Positions 10,061 to 22,300 of a stretch of DNA of 64,000 bases are shown piece by piece. Source of the stretch: Epiperipatus broadwayi (taxonomy: Eukaryota; Onychophora; Udeonychophora; Euonychophora; Peripatidae); contig JAQFVV010006216.1 in NCBI GenBank assembly GCA_028023455.1, positions 1,834,445 through 1,898,444 on the forward strand, written 5' to 3'. Below the pieces are notes generated by a model. The model had not been told where the DNA came from. It searched no databases and was given only the letters and a program-made list of their open reading frames with translations. The position numbers and the translations under genes were made by a program. Each line of letters begins with the position of its first letter. The first letter of the stretch is position 1.

Positions 10061-12970
10061 AATATTAGAAGAGAATATTTAGAAGTTTTCTTTATGGGAT
10101 TAACTAATATCATAATTAATAATTGTATTAAATATTATAAAAATCCAAGGATTATCATTCATGAATTTTTATTGAACGAAGTAATATTTGTTTTACCTTA
10201 AATTTGAACAAGCAGGGAGAAGAACATTAAGTGAATGGAAAAGAAATGATAAACAATTTTTTTTTGGCTTTAGTATGAACGGTTTTCAGGAAAATTTGAT
10301 GAAGGAGTACAGTAAATATAGTTTGAATATTTTTTACTAATTTATTTTAAAATATAAAATGTTATGTGAGATTAGGGAAAACATAAAACATAAATTTAGT
10401 AATATTAAAATTTAAATATAATAGCTTGATAAAATTATAGAAATAGTGTTTAAAATAAAGTGTATGGATGTGAATCTTATATCTACAAGGATCAAATGGA
10501 TGGTGAAGCCTACGGAACGTGATCGAGGAGATAAAAGTCATTTGGTAATTTTAATAGTTATTTATAATGCATAGTGTATTTATAATGAAGTGTGAAAGTC
10601 TTAATTATATGTACACATTTTATGCAACATTTTAACATATAATGAGATAGGAGTAATTCGGAATATGCATGCAACAATTTCTTTAAAGTATATTAATAAT
10701 ATAATTTAACAGAACAATTGTGTGATTCTTTTGAACTTTCACATGATAAAGTATTCAGATATTTAAATAGTTTGTATATGATTAAATATACGGAGGAAAG
10801 TAGTAAAAAGATTTTCTTATAGAACAGTGGAATAGTTTTAAAATATCAATGAATTTTATTATTGTTAGTAATGCAGATATGTATTTGTCAATGTACAGTA
10901 TAGAAAAAATCTTGATAAATAAGATCGGATAGTGACTTGGAAGTACTAGTGGAGAGAAAACCAAGATGATGTGTTTTTTTTTAAGAAATAGGAAAATATA
11001 AGGGATTTGGATCATATTTAGTTTTGTGTGGTTTAGTATAGTTAACAAAGTCCTATGACTGAACACATATGGTTTGGACAGTGTTTTGCATATCTTTAAA
11101 CTTTTGATGTTAGAATAAAGCTGAAGAAATAGCTTTAGCATCGTTCCTATGATAGAGGTTGGTAGACAGGTAAAGGTCACTCCTCTATAGTGTCTTTTAA
11201 TTTACTGTGCCATGATTGTCAAGGTATATGACGAGTAATATTCTAGTTGTATTTTGATCCTATGCATCTATCTTCGCTATCCTTATTTCGTGAATCTGCA
11301 TCGGTCAGAAAGATATTTTCAAAGAAATAATGAATAAAATAGAACTGAAGATATGTTATCGTTTATGTAAGAATAGTTTATTTGCTTGAATGTATAGAAT
11401 TGTGTAACTTTAAGATTGAAAGTCCAAAATATCATAAAGAGAGAAAGAATCATATAATGAATATAAGATTTTGAAAAGAAATCTAAACCAAGTATTTTAA
11501 AAGTGATAATAAAATTTGAATGAATTTTTTTAATATTAACGTTGGAGGGAATGAGTATTGCATATTTATCAAGAGAAAATTCAATAAGGTATAATAAACA
11601 TATACTTGTGCATGGTATATTAATAGTTATAATAATATCATCCAAAGTAAGGTTTGAATGAGAATATTAGGATTAATAAACATCGGATAATGAATAATAA
11701 AAACCTAATACCGAATGTAGAATAGTGTTTTGACTTTGTAAGATTCCATACAACCAATATGAAACTAAATTTTATTATTTTGTAGAATTTTATTACGAAT
11801 GTAAATTTTGTAAAAAATGTAATTTTAATAATATTAGGGATGAAAAGTGTTTGTGATAATCATATAAGAAATGCATTTTGTAATAAGCTAACCATAATAA
11901 TAAATCAAGTAATAATATTGTATTTTCTTAAGCGTTAAAAAATAAGATTTAACTAGGAAAAGTAAATAATATTTTGATTTCATTTTATAAACTAATAAAC
12001 TAAGTTGAGATATGAAAGTAAGGGATATCCAATGTATATAGTGTAAAAATATTGTTAATTTATTTATGTTGTTAATAAACTTTGTTTTAAATTTGTTTTA
12101 AAGTTTTTGTGTCCGAGTTGTTATTTCTCCACATGGATGCATGAAATCACGATACATTTATAATTGAAACAGACATATAGATTTTGCACAAAAGGTAAAC
12201 ATAAAAGTGTTATAATAATTTTGAGAATTTATTGGTATGTTAAAATTAAAAGATCATAATTTTATATTATTTATTGGTCATAAGTCGGTTGCCACAATAT
12301 TACATTAAATTATATGCTAATGTTGCCACATGTATTCTGTTGTCAGATTATTAAAATACTACCACGTACGTATTTATTTATTTCATTTAGGAAGAAATAA
12401 GATTATATTATATTATTATTGTTGTTATTTTTTTTTTTTTATTATTAGTTGCTGTGTAGTAGATTATGACATAAAATTCCCTTTTCATATTTTACTACCG
12501 TAATTTTAAATCAGTTAGAATATAATTTATGAACCTGAGATTTTATTTTATTTTACTTCATTTTATTTAATTGAGCTAGATTCTTGTTATAAAGAAGATT
12601 AAGATATGATTATTATTTTAATCGTAGTGAATAGAGCTCAGAAAGTCATAAGAATACTATGAGTTAGTTATTTGGTATAGTAAAAAGGGGGGATAGTGTT
12701 CTTATGCCATTGAGGTAGTATCGTGTGGATAATGGCTCAATGTAGTCTATCTCGTTCCCGTATTGTCACTCCATGTCTCATGAAAATAGTAAATATTTGT
12801 TAATTCATTTTAAAATTGAACCAAATTTGTATTTTAAAAATTAGAGCTAGTAATCATTTTAATTAATGCTGAATATTTCATTTATTTATTTGTTAACTGA
12901 GCTAGAACCCGTAATATTCGTAATAAACAGTATATTTTGGGGTGATGATGCACGGGGGGAGGTTAGAATA
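10061..12970. other. Long AT-rich stretch without a supported gene
   Basis: Two open frames on the minus strand (10782-11180, 132 codons; 11319-11645, 108 codons) are Ile/Leu/Phe/Ser-rich and have no motif. They may be chance in this base composition or antisense to decayed coding DNA. A TAATAAAC poly(A)-signal-like site followed by a GT-rich stretch lies at about 12073-12115. The less AT-rich part at 12640-12785 has no second copy here. Confidence 0.4.
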
Positions 12971-12976
12971 TATATA

Positions 12977-15345
12977 CAGGAAAAGTAAAAATAAACACAG
13001 ACAAAAATAAAATTGTTGTGATTTTTCTATATTTTACTTGGAATAATAAATCAGGGATTAAATAACTAGATTTAAAATAAAAGTTTATTACAAATTAAAA
13101 CATTTAAAAAGATCTAAATAAATTAAGATTGTAATTCTGATTTTGAACTTAAAAAACAAGCATGGTTAATTTTTATTAATGTGTGTATCCATTTCTTTTA
13201 TCTATTTTTAAAAATCTTTGCAGATTAAAAATTCTAAAAAGTAACTTTTAATTAAAAGTGATTGGAAAAGAGTAAAAACATGTAGATGACACTGTAGTAG
13301 AAATCTAATAGTAACTTTTAATTAAAATTGATTTTCATCAAAATAAGGATTAGACAGAAAAAGATGTTTTCAATCAAAGTGTTTTTATCACCTCAGATGA
13401 CTCAAAAATAGGACTGATAAAATATCAGTTCAGTTTGGTTTTAATATTTTTGAGCAGTTGGCTAACAGCTAGCTACAAAGTTGGCAAAAATATTTTGTGA
13501 AGTAGTTAGCTGCAATTTGTTAGTAACTGTAGCAGAATGACAACAGTAAAGCTAGCTGTAGAGATGGCTCACAGTTATACATAAAACTGCACGAAGATGT
13601 AAGAATACAAGGAAGCAGCTGCTCTATAGTTTAATGGTCTAGTTTGAATTCACATGGAGAATAATGACCCACTTCTTTGTGTTGAAATTCATAGCTACAG
13701 ATGTATACTAGCAAGACAGCTGCTTGTTGAAATATATCAAGTACAAAACAACTAACTTGCCTGGACCAATCCTAGCCAGAAGGGAACTTATCAATGTCAA
13801 GAACCACACCTAAATTATACTTTTATGTCAATGATGACAATCACCAAAACCAAGCTCACCAAGAAAAAAGTAGAAAAAATTGGTATACATATGCTACAGT
13901 TTATCTTTATATGCAGAGAAGCACAGAGAAATGTATATATACAAATGTGAGATGTTTTTAAATAATTCATTTAAAAGACATTTAAAATCTCTATATTTAA
14001 TTTAAAAATATTATAATTAGTTAAATGTGGTCTGATAGCATTATATATAATAACAAAAATTTAAATAATTTATTTGGTAAAATGGCATTAAAAAAGCTAT
14101 ATATTTTAAATAAAAAAGGCAAGTAAAATATTGCTGGAATGAAATGATTAATTCTTACACATTTCTAAAACTCCAAAACCTTCTATGAAAGAAAAAGAAA
14201 AAAGAACAAAAGAAATTTGCTGGAGTAAACTTCTTTTTTTTAAAAAAAAAGACATTTATAATTAATTAACATAATCTGTTAAAAGCTGATTCTATTTTTT
14301 AAAAAAAAAAAGAAATCTAAAACAAATCTTTTAGAATATCCTGATAAAAAAAACCTTTTGAATAATCTGTCAAAAATTGACTATACTTTTTTTAAAAAAA
14401 GAAAAAGACAAAGCTGTAAAAAAGTTTAATAGATTATTCAAATTATATTTTATATATTAGACATACATATGTAAATTTTATATACTCTTAATATTAACCA
14501 AGGAATTAATTATGGAAAGTACATTTTGAATAACATTATTTTGTCAAACTAAAATTTGTAAATGTCCTTGTGCATAAATGGCTAAACACACACATATACG
14601 TAAAAGGTAATCATTTTTTATTATTAAATATCAATTTAAATATTTCCAATTCTAAATTGTAATGCACTGTGTGCATATATATATATCAATGAGTATCAAA
14701 TCGAATACACGTAAAATTTTAGTCATTTTTAAATTTTATTAGATGTCAATTGAAATGTATTCCTTGTTTATTATAAAATGCATGTCTGTGTGGATATATA
14801 TATATATATATGCATTTATGTAAACTCATTAAAAGACATTGTAAATCAATGTAATAACTTGAATATTGTAAATCACATGTATATAAATCACAATGTAATA
14901 TTTTTTTTTATTGTACATTAATCAAAATCAGGCTTCTAATTGTAAAGCCATATTCTAAAGACGTTAATATCATTTTTTTTATTTTAGTCAATAAACATGT
15001 ATTTGATTGTTAAAAATTGTATTGCATAATCTCTTGGTCACTGTAACAGTTATACTTCTCATACTCACTGAGCAAGATTTGAGCATAACAGTCTGATATA
15101 TTAAATGGGGATTTATTTAATACTTAAGGACATTCCAGTATAACAATGTTGTGGTTTGGCAAAAGGACAATATTCTTTAAAGCCCTGCACTACATTTTAT
15201 TTAGTTTAGTCTATTAGAAATTAAGTTTATAGTTGGCCAGTACATTAATGGTACTAAGATGCCAGAGCATTGATAATAATCAGCAAGTTTTAAAATCCCA
15301 GCATTATTGTTTAGATTTTTATGATTGTATATTGTAATGGTCAGA
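12977..15345 (+). repeat. Interspersed repeat family B, copy 1 (about 2.4 kb)
   Basis: This segment is colinear with 58940-61120 in the same orientation. Conserved blocks, in order: GGAAAAGTA-N-AAATAAACA; AAAATCTTTG-N-AGATTAAAAATTCTAAA; GACCCACTTCTTTGTG; CAATCCTAG-N-CAGAA; AATTGACTATACTTTT; AAGTTTATAGTTGGCCAGTAC; and CCCAGCATTATTG. Homology may continue weakly to about 15400. No protein coding is visible in either copy. Both copies begin immediately after a (TA) tract. The family type is unknown. Confidence 0.85.
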
Positions 15346-17832
15346 TTTGTACATTCACACAACAAAATTCAGTTTTGGCAAATTATACCAAAGCTGATCT
15401 AGATGAGGGATTGAGACCTTGAATTCAATCAAATCTCAACTCCTTCACCAATGCTCCAAGATTTATGATCTTATGAATGACATATGTGAGGCCACGTTCG
15501 GACTCTTTTAGTTAATGTTCCAGTAGTAGCAAAAAGTAAAACATGAAACTCAGGGAGTAGTAATGAAATTACCAATAAATTAATACCACACACATATACA
15601 ACTGACTAGGTAATGCATGTGTAAATAATTAATGCTAAAAAGAATAGATTTGTATAGAAATTGGTAATGAATTGTGAATAACACACTGAACAGTTATGAG
15701 TTTTAAATATTTAATTATTAAAATATAAGATAAATAATATAGACATAAGTACATTAGAATTTACATACACATAGGTGTTTACAACGATGAGTGGCTTTTA
15801 ATATGATTTCCACTTTTTATGCACTTTAAATATTTAATGTTTATCACAAATTGATATCTATGGTTTTCCATGATGCCTTAATTATGATACACCATCCCTA
15901 CAAGGTTTGCTAATAGATAAATATTACAAGAATGATAACTGCTAAGTATAACTAATACATGAATCATATGTCCTGAGCAATTAACACTCTATGCAGATTG
16001 CTTCACATAATTAGATCAGGGATTCAGATCAATGCTGAACAAATACTATTATGGAGGGTGAACCGGTGATTTGTAGTGTGACTTCTGAGACTATGGTGCT
16101 ATATAACTAAGCAAAAATTGCAGCCCAAATGCATAATTTCTCATAGGATTCAATACCAAGTACTCGGTTCCCATGGACTGTATGACTTGCTATCATAAAA
16201 TACATGAAAATTTAGTTCAGGTGATCAGAGCAACTTACATAACAATCTGGACCCTCGTGTTCCTGTTCTAAAAGAGAGCTGTCCAAACTAATAATGGGAT
16301 GAATAAAGTAATTATATATTTCAAATTAAAAAAGTAATATCTGCTTATCCTATAAATAAAATTAACACATCTGTTCAAATGAAATTAAATTGCTGCATGT
16401 AACAACCTATGAATTTGTATTCATTGCTAAAAGATGTCCAGTACAGATTTCTCAATGCTAGATATTTGAATACCATTCAATGGATAATGCATTAGGAAAG
16501 CTAAATATTAACATGCCACTGATAAATTATGGATTATCAAGGCTAGTCTTAAATATAATAAACATCAAAGTTATAATCAATCTTAAAAACGAATTTATGT
16601 GTTAAATATATATTACCTTGGATTGACAAGTATGATAAATGAAATGTATTAATCTTTGTTTTGTTCCAGAAAGAGTTATATTACAAAATGAAATTATTTC
16701 TGCTTTTTACATCATATGTAATGCCATTATTTTAAAAAGTGTTTGTAAATTTCCAAGAACTCTGAAATATTTTTCAAGTATTAATATTTCATTGGGATAA
16801 ATTTTAAATTGTCATAACTATTGGAGAATTATTTAATGCATTTTCTCATAACTGTTTCTTTCTTAATTACTTAATATTATTATTAATAGTAGTATCAATG
16901 TAATGAAGTTCTTTAGATAATATTACAATGCCATATACAGATATTTTATTTAATATCATTATTAGTGATATTAAATGGGATTAAATGTAATTTACCTGAC
17001 ATTTAGGATGTATAAATGTAAGTAACTATTAAACTTATATAAAACTGTGCTATTTTGCAATTATTGTATATTTTATGGATTCTTAAGTTCAATCTCAAAG
17101 TTAAATGGAGTTAATTATCCTTATTTAGATGAGTAAATCTGTAAGGAATATATTTTATGCACCACTCTTACATGTTAGTGTTAATTTTTCCTTGTTATAT
17201 AATATGCAACAAAACATCCTAATGAACTAGTTATCTTTTGTTAGTAAAGTAGTATTCTTAACATTTAAGCATATAAATGAAACGAGTAAAGGATATTGAG
17301 ACTAAGCCCAATGTGGTAAAAATCATGTAGATATGCTAAACAATGATTTGTACTTGCTTCTCAAAAGAGATAATACTTCTCCACCTTATTATTAAATGGA
17401 GTTAATTAATAATTGACATAGTGAAACAAAGTAATTAAAGACTACATAGAGCACTTATCATTGATCATTATGTTATGATAATGATTATTATCTACCAGTA
17501 TTTGAATTGAGATTTTTTTGAAAATAATAAACAACCTATTCCTATCCAATGTTAGTATCTTTGCAGCACTGTCTTGTTTCATAACACACTTTTCATATCC
17601 CAAGTTCAAATTAGATTTAGAAAAAAATTGTAATATTTATTAGATATTTCATATAATTTTCTTATTATTATTCTTTTTTTTTTCATTTATTTTTTATTGT
17701 ATAATAAAATAATTGGTAATTTTTAATATTTCACTTTTGTTGTTATTAAAAAAACATCACCACTGAATATTCACAATATAAAAACAATCATATTTGAGAT
17801 ATTAGATAACACAAAATCTATTTGGATTAAAC
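15346..17832. other. AT-rich stretch; less AT-rich parts at 15360-15540 and 15990-16290 unexplained
   Basis: Most is AT-rich without structure. 15990-16290 is richer in G and C and contains, on the minus strand, GGTATTGAATCC, which loosely resembles a pol III B box, and a possible microexon. It is probably an old repeat. Confidence 0.4.
16239..16267 (-). CDS. Candidate 29-bp microexon
   Basis: On the minus strand a pyrimidine-rich acceptor (AGCTCTCTTTTAG) precedes 29 bases that are followed by a consensus donor GTAAGT. One frame reads QEHEGPDCY and ends exactly at the donor. The segment lies in a less AT-rich patch that may be an old repeat, so the splice-like signals may be chance. No neighbouring exon with matching phase was found. 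Confidence 0.2.
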
Positions 17833-17938
17833 ACACCTGGGTCTTATTTTATGTGGATTTATTTAATGCAATTTTGAAGTTATGCGATTCATGTTTCTTC
17901 TTAATGTATTTGTATGTGGTTTTCTTTTATGTGATAAA

Positions 17939-18063
17939 AATTATTAGATCAGAAGTCGAGCTCCGACAATGTGCTATTACTTTAAATATTATAAATTTTG
18001 CGCACTCACATGTCATACTTAAAGTAATAGCGCATTATCGGAGTTCCACTTCCATCTAATAAT
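17939..18063. repeat. Fold-back palindrome (MITE-like)
   Basis: The left arm (17939-17986) and right arm (18015-18063) are inverted copies about 48 bases long, separated by about 28 bases. Shared words are ATTATTAGAT, CTCCGA, AATG and GCTATTACTTTAA and their complements. The outer ends read AATTATTAG. The transcript would form a long imperfect hairpin. A 68-codon open frame (17853-18059) spans it but is a by-product. Confidence 0.75.
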
Positions 18064-18744
18064 TTCAATATTTTTAGCGCTTTATAATAGCACTGTAATA
18101 GATTTTATACAATAAAAAAGTTCAGAATTCACTTAAAATCAGGATTTCCCCATTTTATACACTCACATTAAATTTTACAAGATTATAATGTAAATCTGTT
18201 CAAATATTATAGATGCCCATACTATTCATGAAGTTGTTTTTGCATTTTAAATCACATTCTATTTTTGCTATTTAAAAAATGAGTAAGTAATCAATTAATC
18301 ATTTAGTGTCCACAAGTTTATTTTTAAAAGATACCACAATTAAATTTGACAATTAAAACATAAAATCTGATTTTTAATTGTAATTAACAATTTAAAAATT
18401 ATGTAATGTGATCTGAAATTAATGTGATCGTAAAACAATGAAATTTGATTTTTAAATAGAATTGAAAAGTAAAAAAATTAAAGACAAAAATAAGAATTTA
18501 ATTTTTGTTAGTTTTAATTAAATTTTGCCCAACAGTGGTGAGTAGATGTCTTTTTCTTATCATAAGTCTAAGTTCTTATTTTTATTTTAAACTTTTAGTT
18601 TACCCTAATGGAGAGGAAAAACACTCAAGAAAGTGAATTTCTTTGGAAATAAAAAATTCAATTTTAGATCGCTTAGCAAAATGAGAAAGATCAACAGCAC
18701 TTGGAAAATGTTTTAGTTTGGGCAAATCCACTATAAGAGCAATT

Positions 18745-18945
18745 TATTGGGATTTAGATATAAAGGCCATAGAGTTGACACAGATTATGTTGCGGAAATG
18801 GTATGGAGCAGAATATGGGAAAATTTAGATTGGGGAATGTAAAATAAAGTAGTTAACAGGTTTCTCTGGGCATAATTGCTGAGAGATTATTGACTTTGTT
18901 TAAGGAGAAGCTATAGTACATCACATCACATGACAAATCTGATGT
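18745..18945 (+). repeat. Interspersed repeat family D, copy 1
   Basis: It aligns in the same orientation with 42538-42715. Shared blocks: GGATTTAGATAT, GAGTTGACA, AGATTATGTT, ACAGGTTTCTCTGGGCATA, GAGAGATT and CATCACATCACAT. It is noncoding in both copies. Confidence 0.8.
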
Positions 18946-19312
18946 TTCAAATAGTGATAATGATTAAAATACCTTACATGTATTTAAAAAAAATGTAAAT
19001 TTCACAAATAAAAATATGTTGTTTTGAATAAAATTAAATACTGTAGTTAATAAAAAAAAAAAGTAAAAAAAAGTTTGTCATCTATCAATTATTTTCAAAT
19101 TTGAATTTTTTTATTAGTCATATTTTATTTCTTTATTTTTTTATGTGAATTTTAAAGTAATTTTACATTGTTGCTTTGCTTTTATGTGATTTTTGGAAAA
19201 TTACAGTACCTATCTCCCATTTTTCAAGGTAAGTTAAGTTTATTTTTGTGTGATTTCTTTTGTATGCATTTTCTGAGGAACCTATCTACTGCATAAAATG
19301 AGACCCAGGTGT

Positions 19313-22300
19313 ACATCATTATTTTATTAATGCTATTTGAAATATAAAAGAATAAGATGATGTACATAAAATCTCTTTTATATTGTCATATCCTAAAATG
19401 CATAAACAGCCTGTATGTTCATGCATTTATTTTCTTACTTTATAACACCCTGAGATAAATCATTACTCAACTTTGTACTTAAAAATGCTTAATTTACTAT
19501 TAATTCATTCTTATCATAAGAAACAATGTATTTGCAAAGGATTTTATTAATAAAATAGAATAAGAATAAGAGTACACATATTACTGAATGACCCTGAGAA
19601 ATTTATTCATTATTTTAGTAAATGTGAACCCTATTATTAAAGTAAAGAATAATTTTCACTTGCATGGAGATATAAAAACTTGTATGCATAGCGAATTTTC
19701 AGTCAAATTTGGAGAAGATAGTTCGACTTTCTCCACATTACTGACCACAGCATCTCCATATTATCAACATATGGTCTCAATGGGTTTTCCCTTCCTGTAT
19801 GATTTCAGTATATATATATTACAGCAGATTTTTTTATCTTTCAAATATAATAGTTCAATATAGTTACAAATAGAAAGATTATTTCTAGACATTTTACTAT
19901 CACCAATCATAGTCATTTTAATGTAATTCCATTATCTCTGCTTGTACATCAGTACAGGCATATGTTTGGAATGATATCAAAAAACAAAATAAATTGGTTA
20001 ACAAAAGTAATTCCTTTACAATAAATTAATAAAATATGAGATTGTGTATTATATATTCGCAATTATCACAATACAGCTGGAAGTAAATAAATAAAAAATA
20101 CAAAATACTGAATATTATATTTTAAATCATAGTTATAAAGAGAAATTTTACTTTTGTTTTAAAATATGATTTTGTTGAAAGGGTAAGTATATTATATATG
20201 CGCATATCTTTAATAATAGTCTTTATCAATCCAATCCTGACTGTCATTATACTCTTCAGGTATCAGTCACAACAAACAATGTAGATTAATCTCATGAGAG
20301 ATAAATATACATTAATTATTACAATAGAATCCACTTATTCCTGAAAGTGGATTCCCTCTTTAAAGCATGCCACCTTGCATTCCATGCAAGTACAACATTT
20401 GTCATTAAATACAACTACATAGTTCATGTCCTTTGACTGACATGTCTTTGATCATATTAGCCAAGCATGACAAATAGTTTTTTTTTTCTAAGCAAATGTC
20501 ATTATGATGGCTGCAATGGGTATAGTATGCAAAAGTACTTTTAAACAATCAGTAATGCAAAATTATCCTAAGCTATGCCAAGGAAGAATATTTTAACTAT
20601 CACATATCTATTTTACCATCTATTTCTCTATTGGCATTTTTTTATAAATTGATAGAACCAATCTACATACCTTTCTTCTCAATTCAAGATTCAATAGCTT
20701 CTTTTCAAACATATGACATACTTAGAACACTTAACATATAATTTGAGTCCATATTAATCTATTGTAATATTTTTATACATCTTTATCCAGACTTAATGAT
20801 CAAATTTAATACACATTTTTGCACAATGTGTTTTACACAAATATTTTCTGCACTTATATAATTATTTTATAAATATTTATATATTTTTTTTCTTTTTGCT
20901 TAGGCTGATGAGAAAGAGATATAAAGAAAATCATGACTGAACTCTGAAATTTGTTGTCTAGCTTCCTCAATTTTGCTGTGTTATAATTTTTAATAATGTA
21001 TTCAGATTTACCATTCAACTTAGAGTAAGAAAAAAGCAAATTATTTCTTTAAATCTATTTAAAAAGGCGAATCTAAACCATTACAAAATACAATACATTT
21101 TCATCATATGATCACTATTTCTTATGCTTGCTTATAACTGTTATTAAAACATTTTTTTTTTGTTTGTTACAATACATTTTCACAATCAAATTAATTTGTG
21201 TGCAAGAAAACCTTACCTAAAATTAACTAATTTCTCTTTCTTCCCTTACATTATACTGATCATCACTTTTCAAATTATAGTTTTACATATTTCTTTACCA
21301 AACATTCTATAGACTGATTTTCTTTTAATTTTTTTCATGAAGTATATTATCAACTTATCTTTCTCTATGCATTGATAAAATTATAAAAAATCAAACAAAT
21401 TCACTTTTCTTTTTACCTTTTCAATGCTTATTTTATTAAAATTAAAATTAATCCATCTGATTGTTTCAGTTGCCCAGAAATCTTTCTCAGAGCTCCTTCT
21501 TATTTTTCAACTTTTCTGGATGTATAAAGATTGTTGGGCAATTGAAACTGTCAAATGAAATAATTTTAATATAATAAGCATTGAACAAGTAAAAAGAAAG
21601 ATGGATTTGTTTGATTTTTTCTTTTAATTTTTTATATTAGTATAGTTAAGTTACATATATATCATATCAAATATGTGCCCATACGTACATGGCACTCTAT
21701 AAATTAATTAATGACCCTAAACTATCTTTTCTACTTACATGACCAGACATGTTTGTAATACAACTAATTTGAACTGCAATCAAATTACATACAAACAGTA
21801 GTACATAAATAAATACGTATGTAAATATTTAAAATTAATGAACATAACTTTTTACAGTTAAATTGTAATTACAGTAAAGTCACAATGTATGGTTTATCAA
21901 TATTCATCATTTCAATTATAAATTATCCAAAAAAAAATGCAAATAAGCAAAAAAAAAAATGAAAATAAATATATTAAAAATTCATAAATATAATAAATTT
22001 TAAATTACAGCAGCAGTTATTTTTTCATTTCAGAGTCCCATACGTGATAGATTTCTTTGGCTTATATTAGAAGCACATATACTTTATTCTGCATTTTATT
22101 ATCCTTTCTGTATTTGATGTTTACAATATTTTGTATAATAAAACTTTTTCTATGCATAAAACAAAAAATCTTATAAAATTTAATAAAATTTATAAAGTAT
22201 TTTTCTTAAGTGACAAAATGAAAGTAATCCATTTAATTGTGGCAAAAAAATAAACTATAAATTGCTCTTATATTACAATAGAAAGCTTGAACTTTGAAGT

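Larger units (their letters stand above)
17833..19312. mobile_element. Candidate non-autonomous DNA transposon with terminal inverted repeats
   Basis: The ends are 21-bp inverted repeats that match at 20 positions: ACACCTGGGTCT then ATTTTATG at 17833-17853, and the complement at 19292-19312. Motifs of the form TTTTATGTG recur just inside both ends (about 17850, 17920, 19140, 19180), like subterminal repeats. No transposase is encoded. A clear target-site duplication is not visible, so the superfamily is undetermined. The element contains a nested palindrome (17939-18063) and a copy of repeat family D (18745-18945). Confidence 0.55.

Noticed and set aside
10782-11180. 132-codon minus-strand frame, the longest outside elements
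   Set aside because: Ile/Leu/Phe/Tyr-rich with no motif; no splice or promoter context. A copia-like reading of the opposite strand was tried and gave no ordered motifs.
16060-16190. Minus-strand tRNA-like B box (GGTATTGAATCC)
   Set aside because: No A box at the right distance and only loose agreement.
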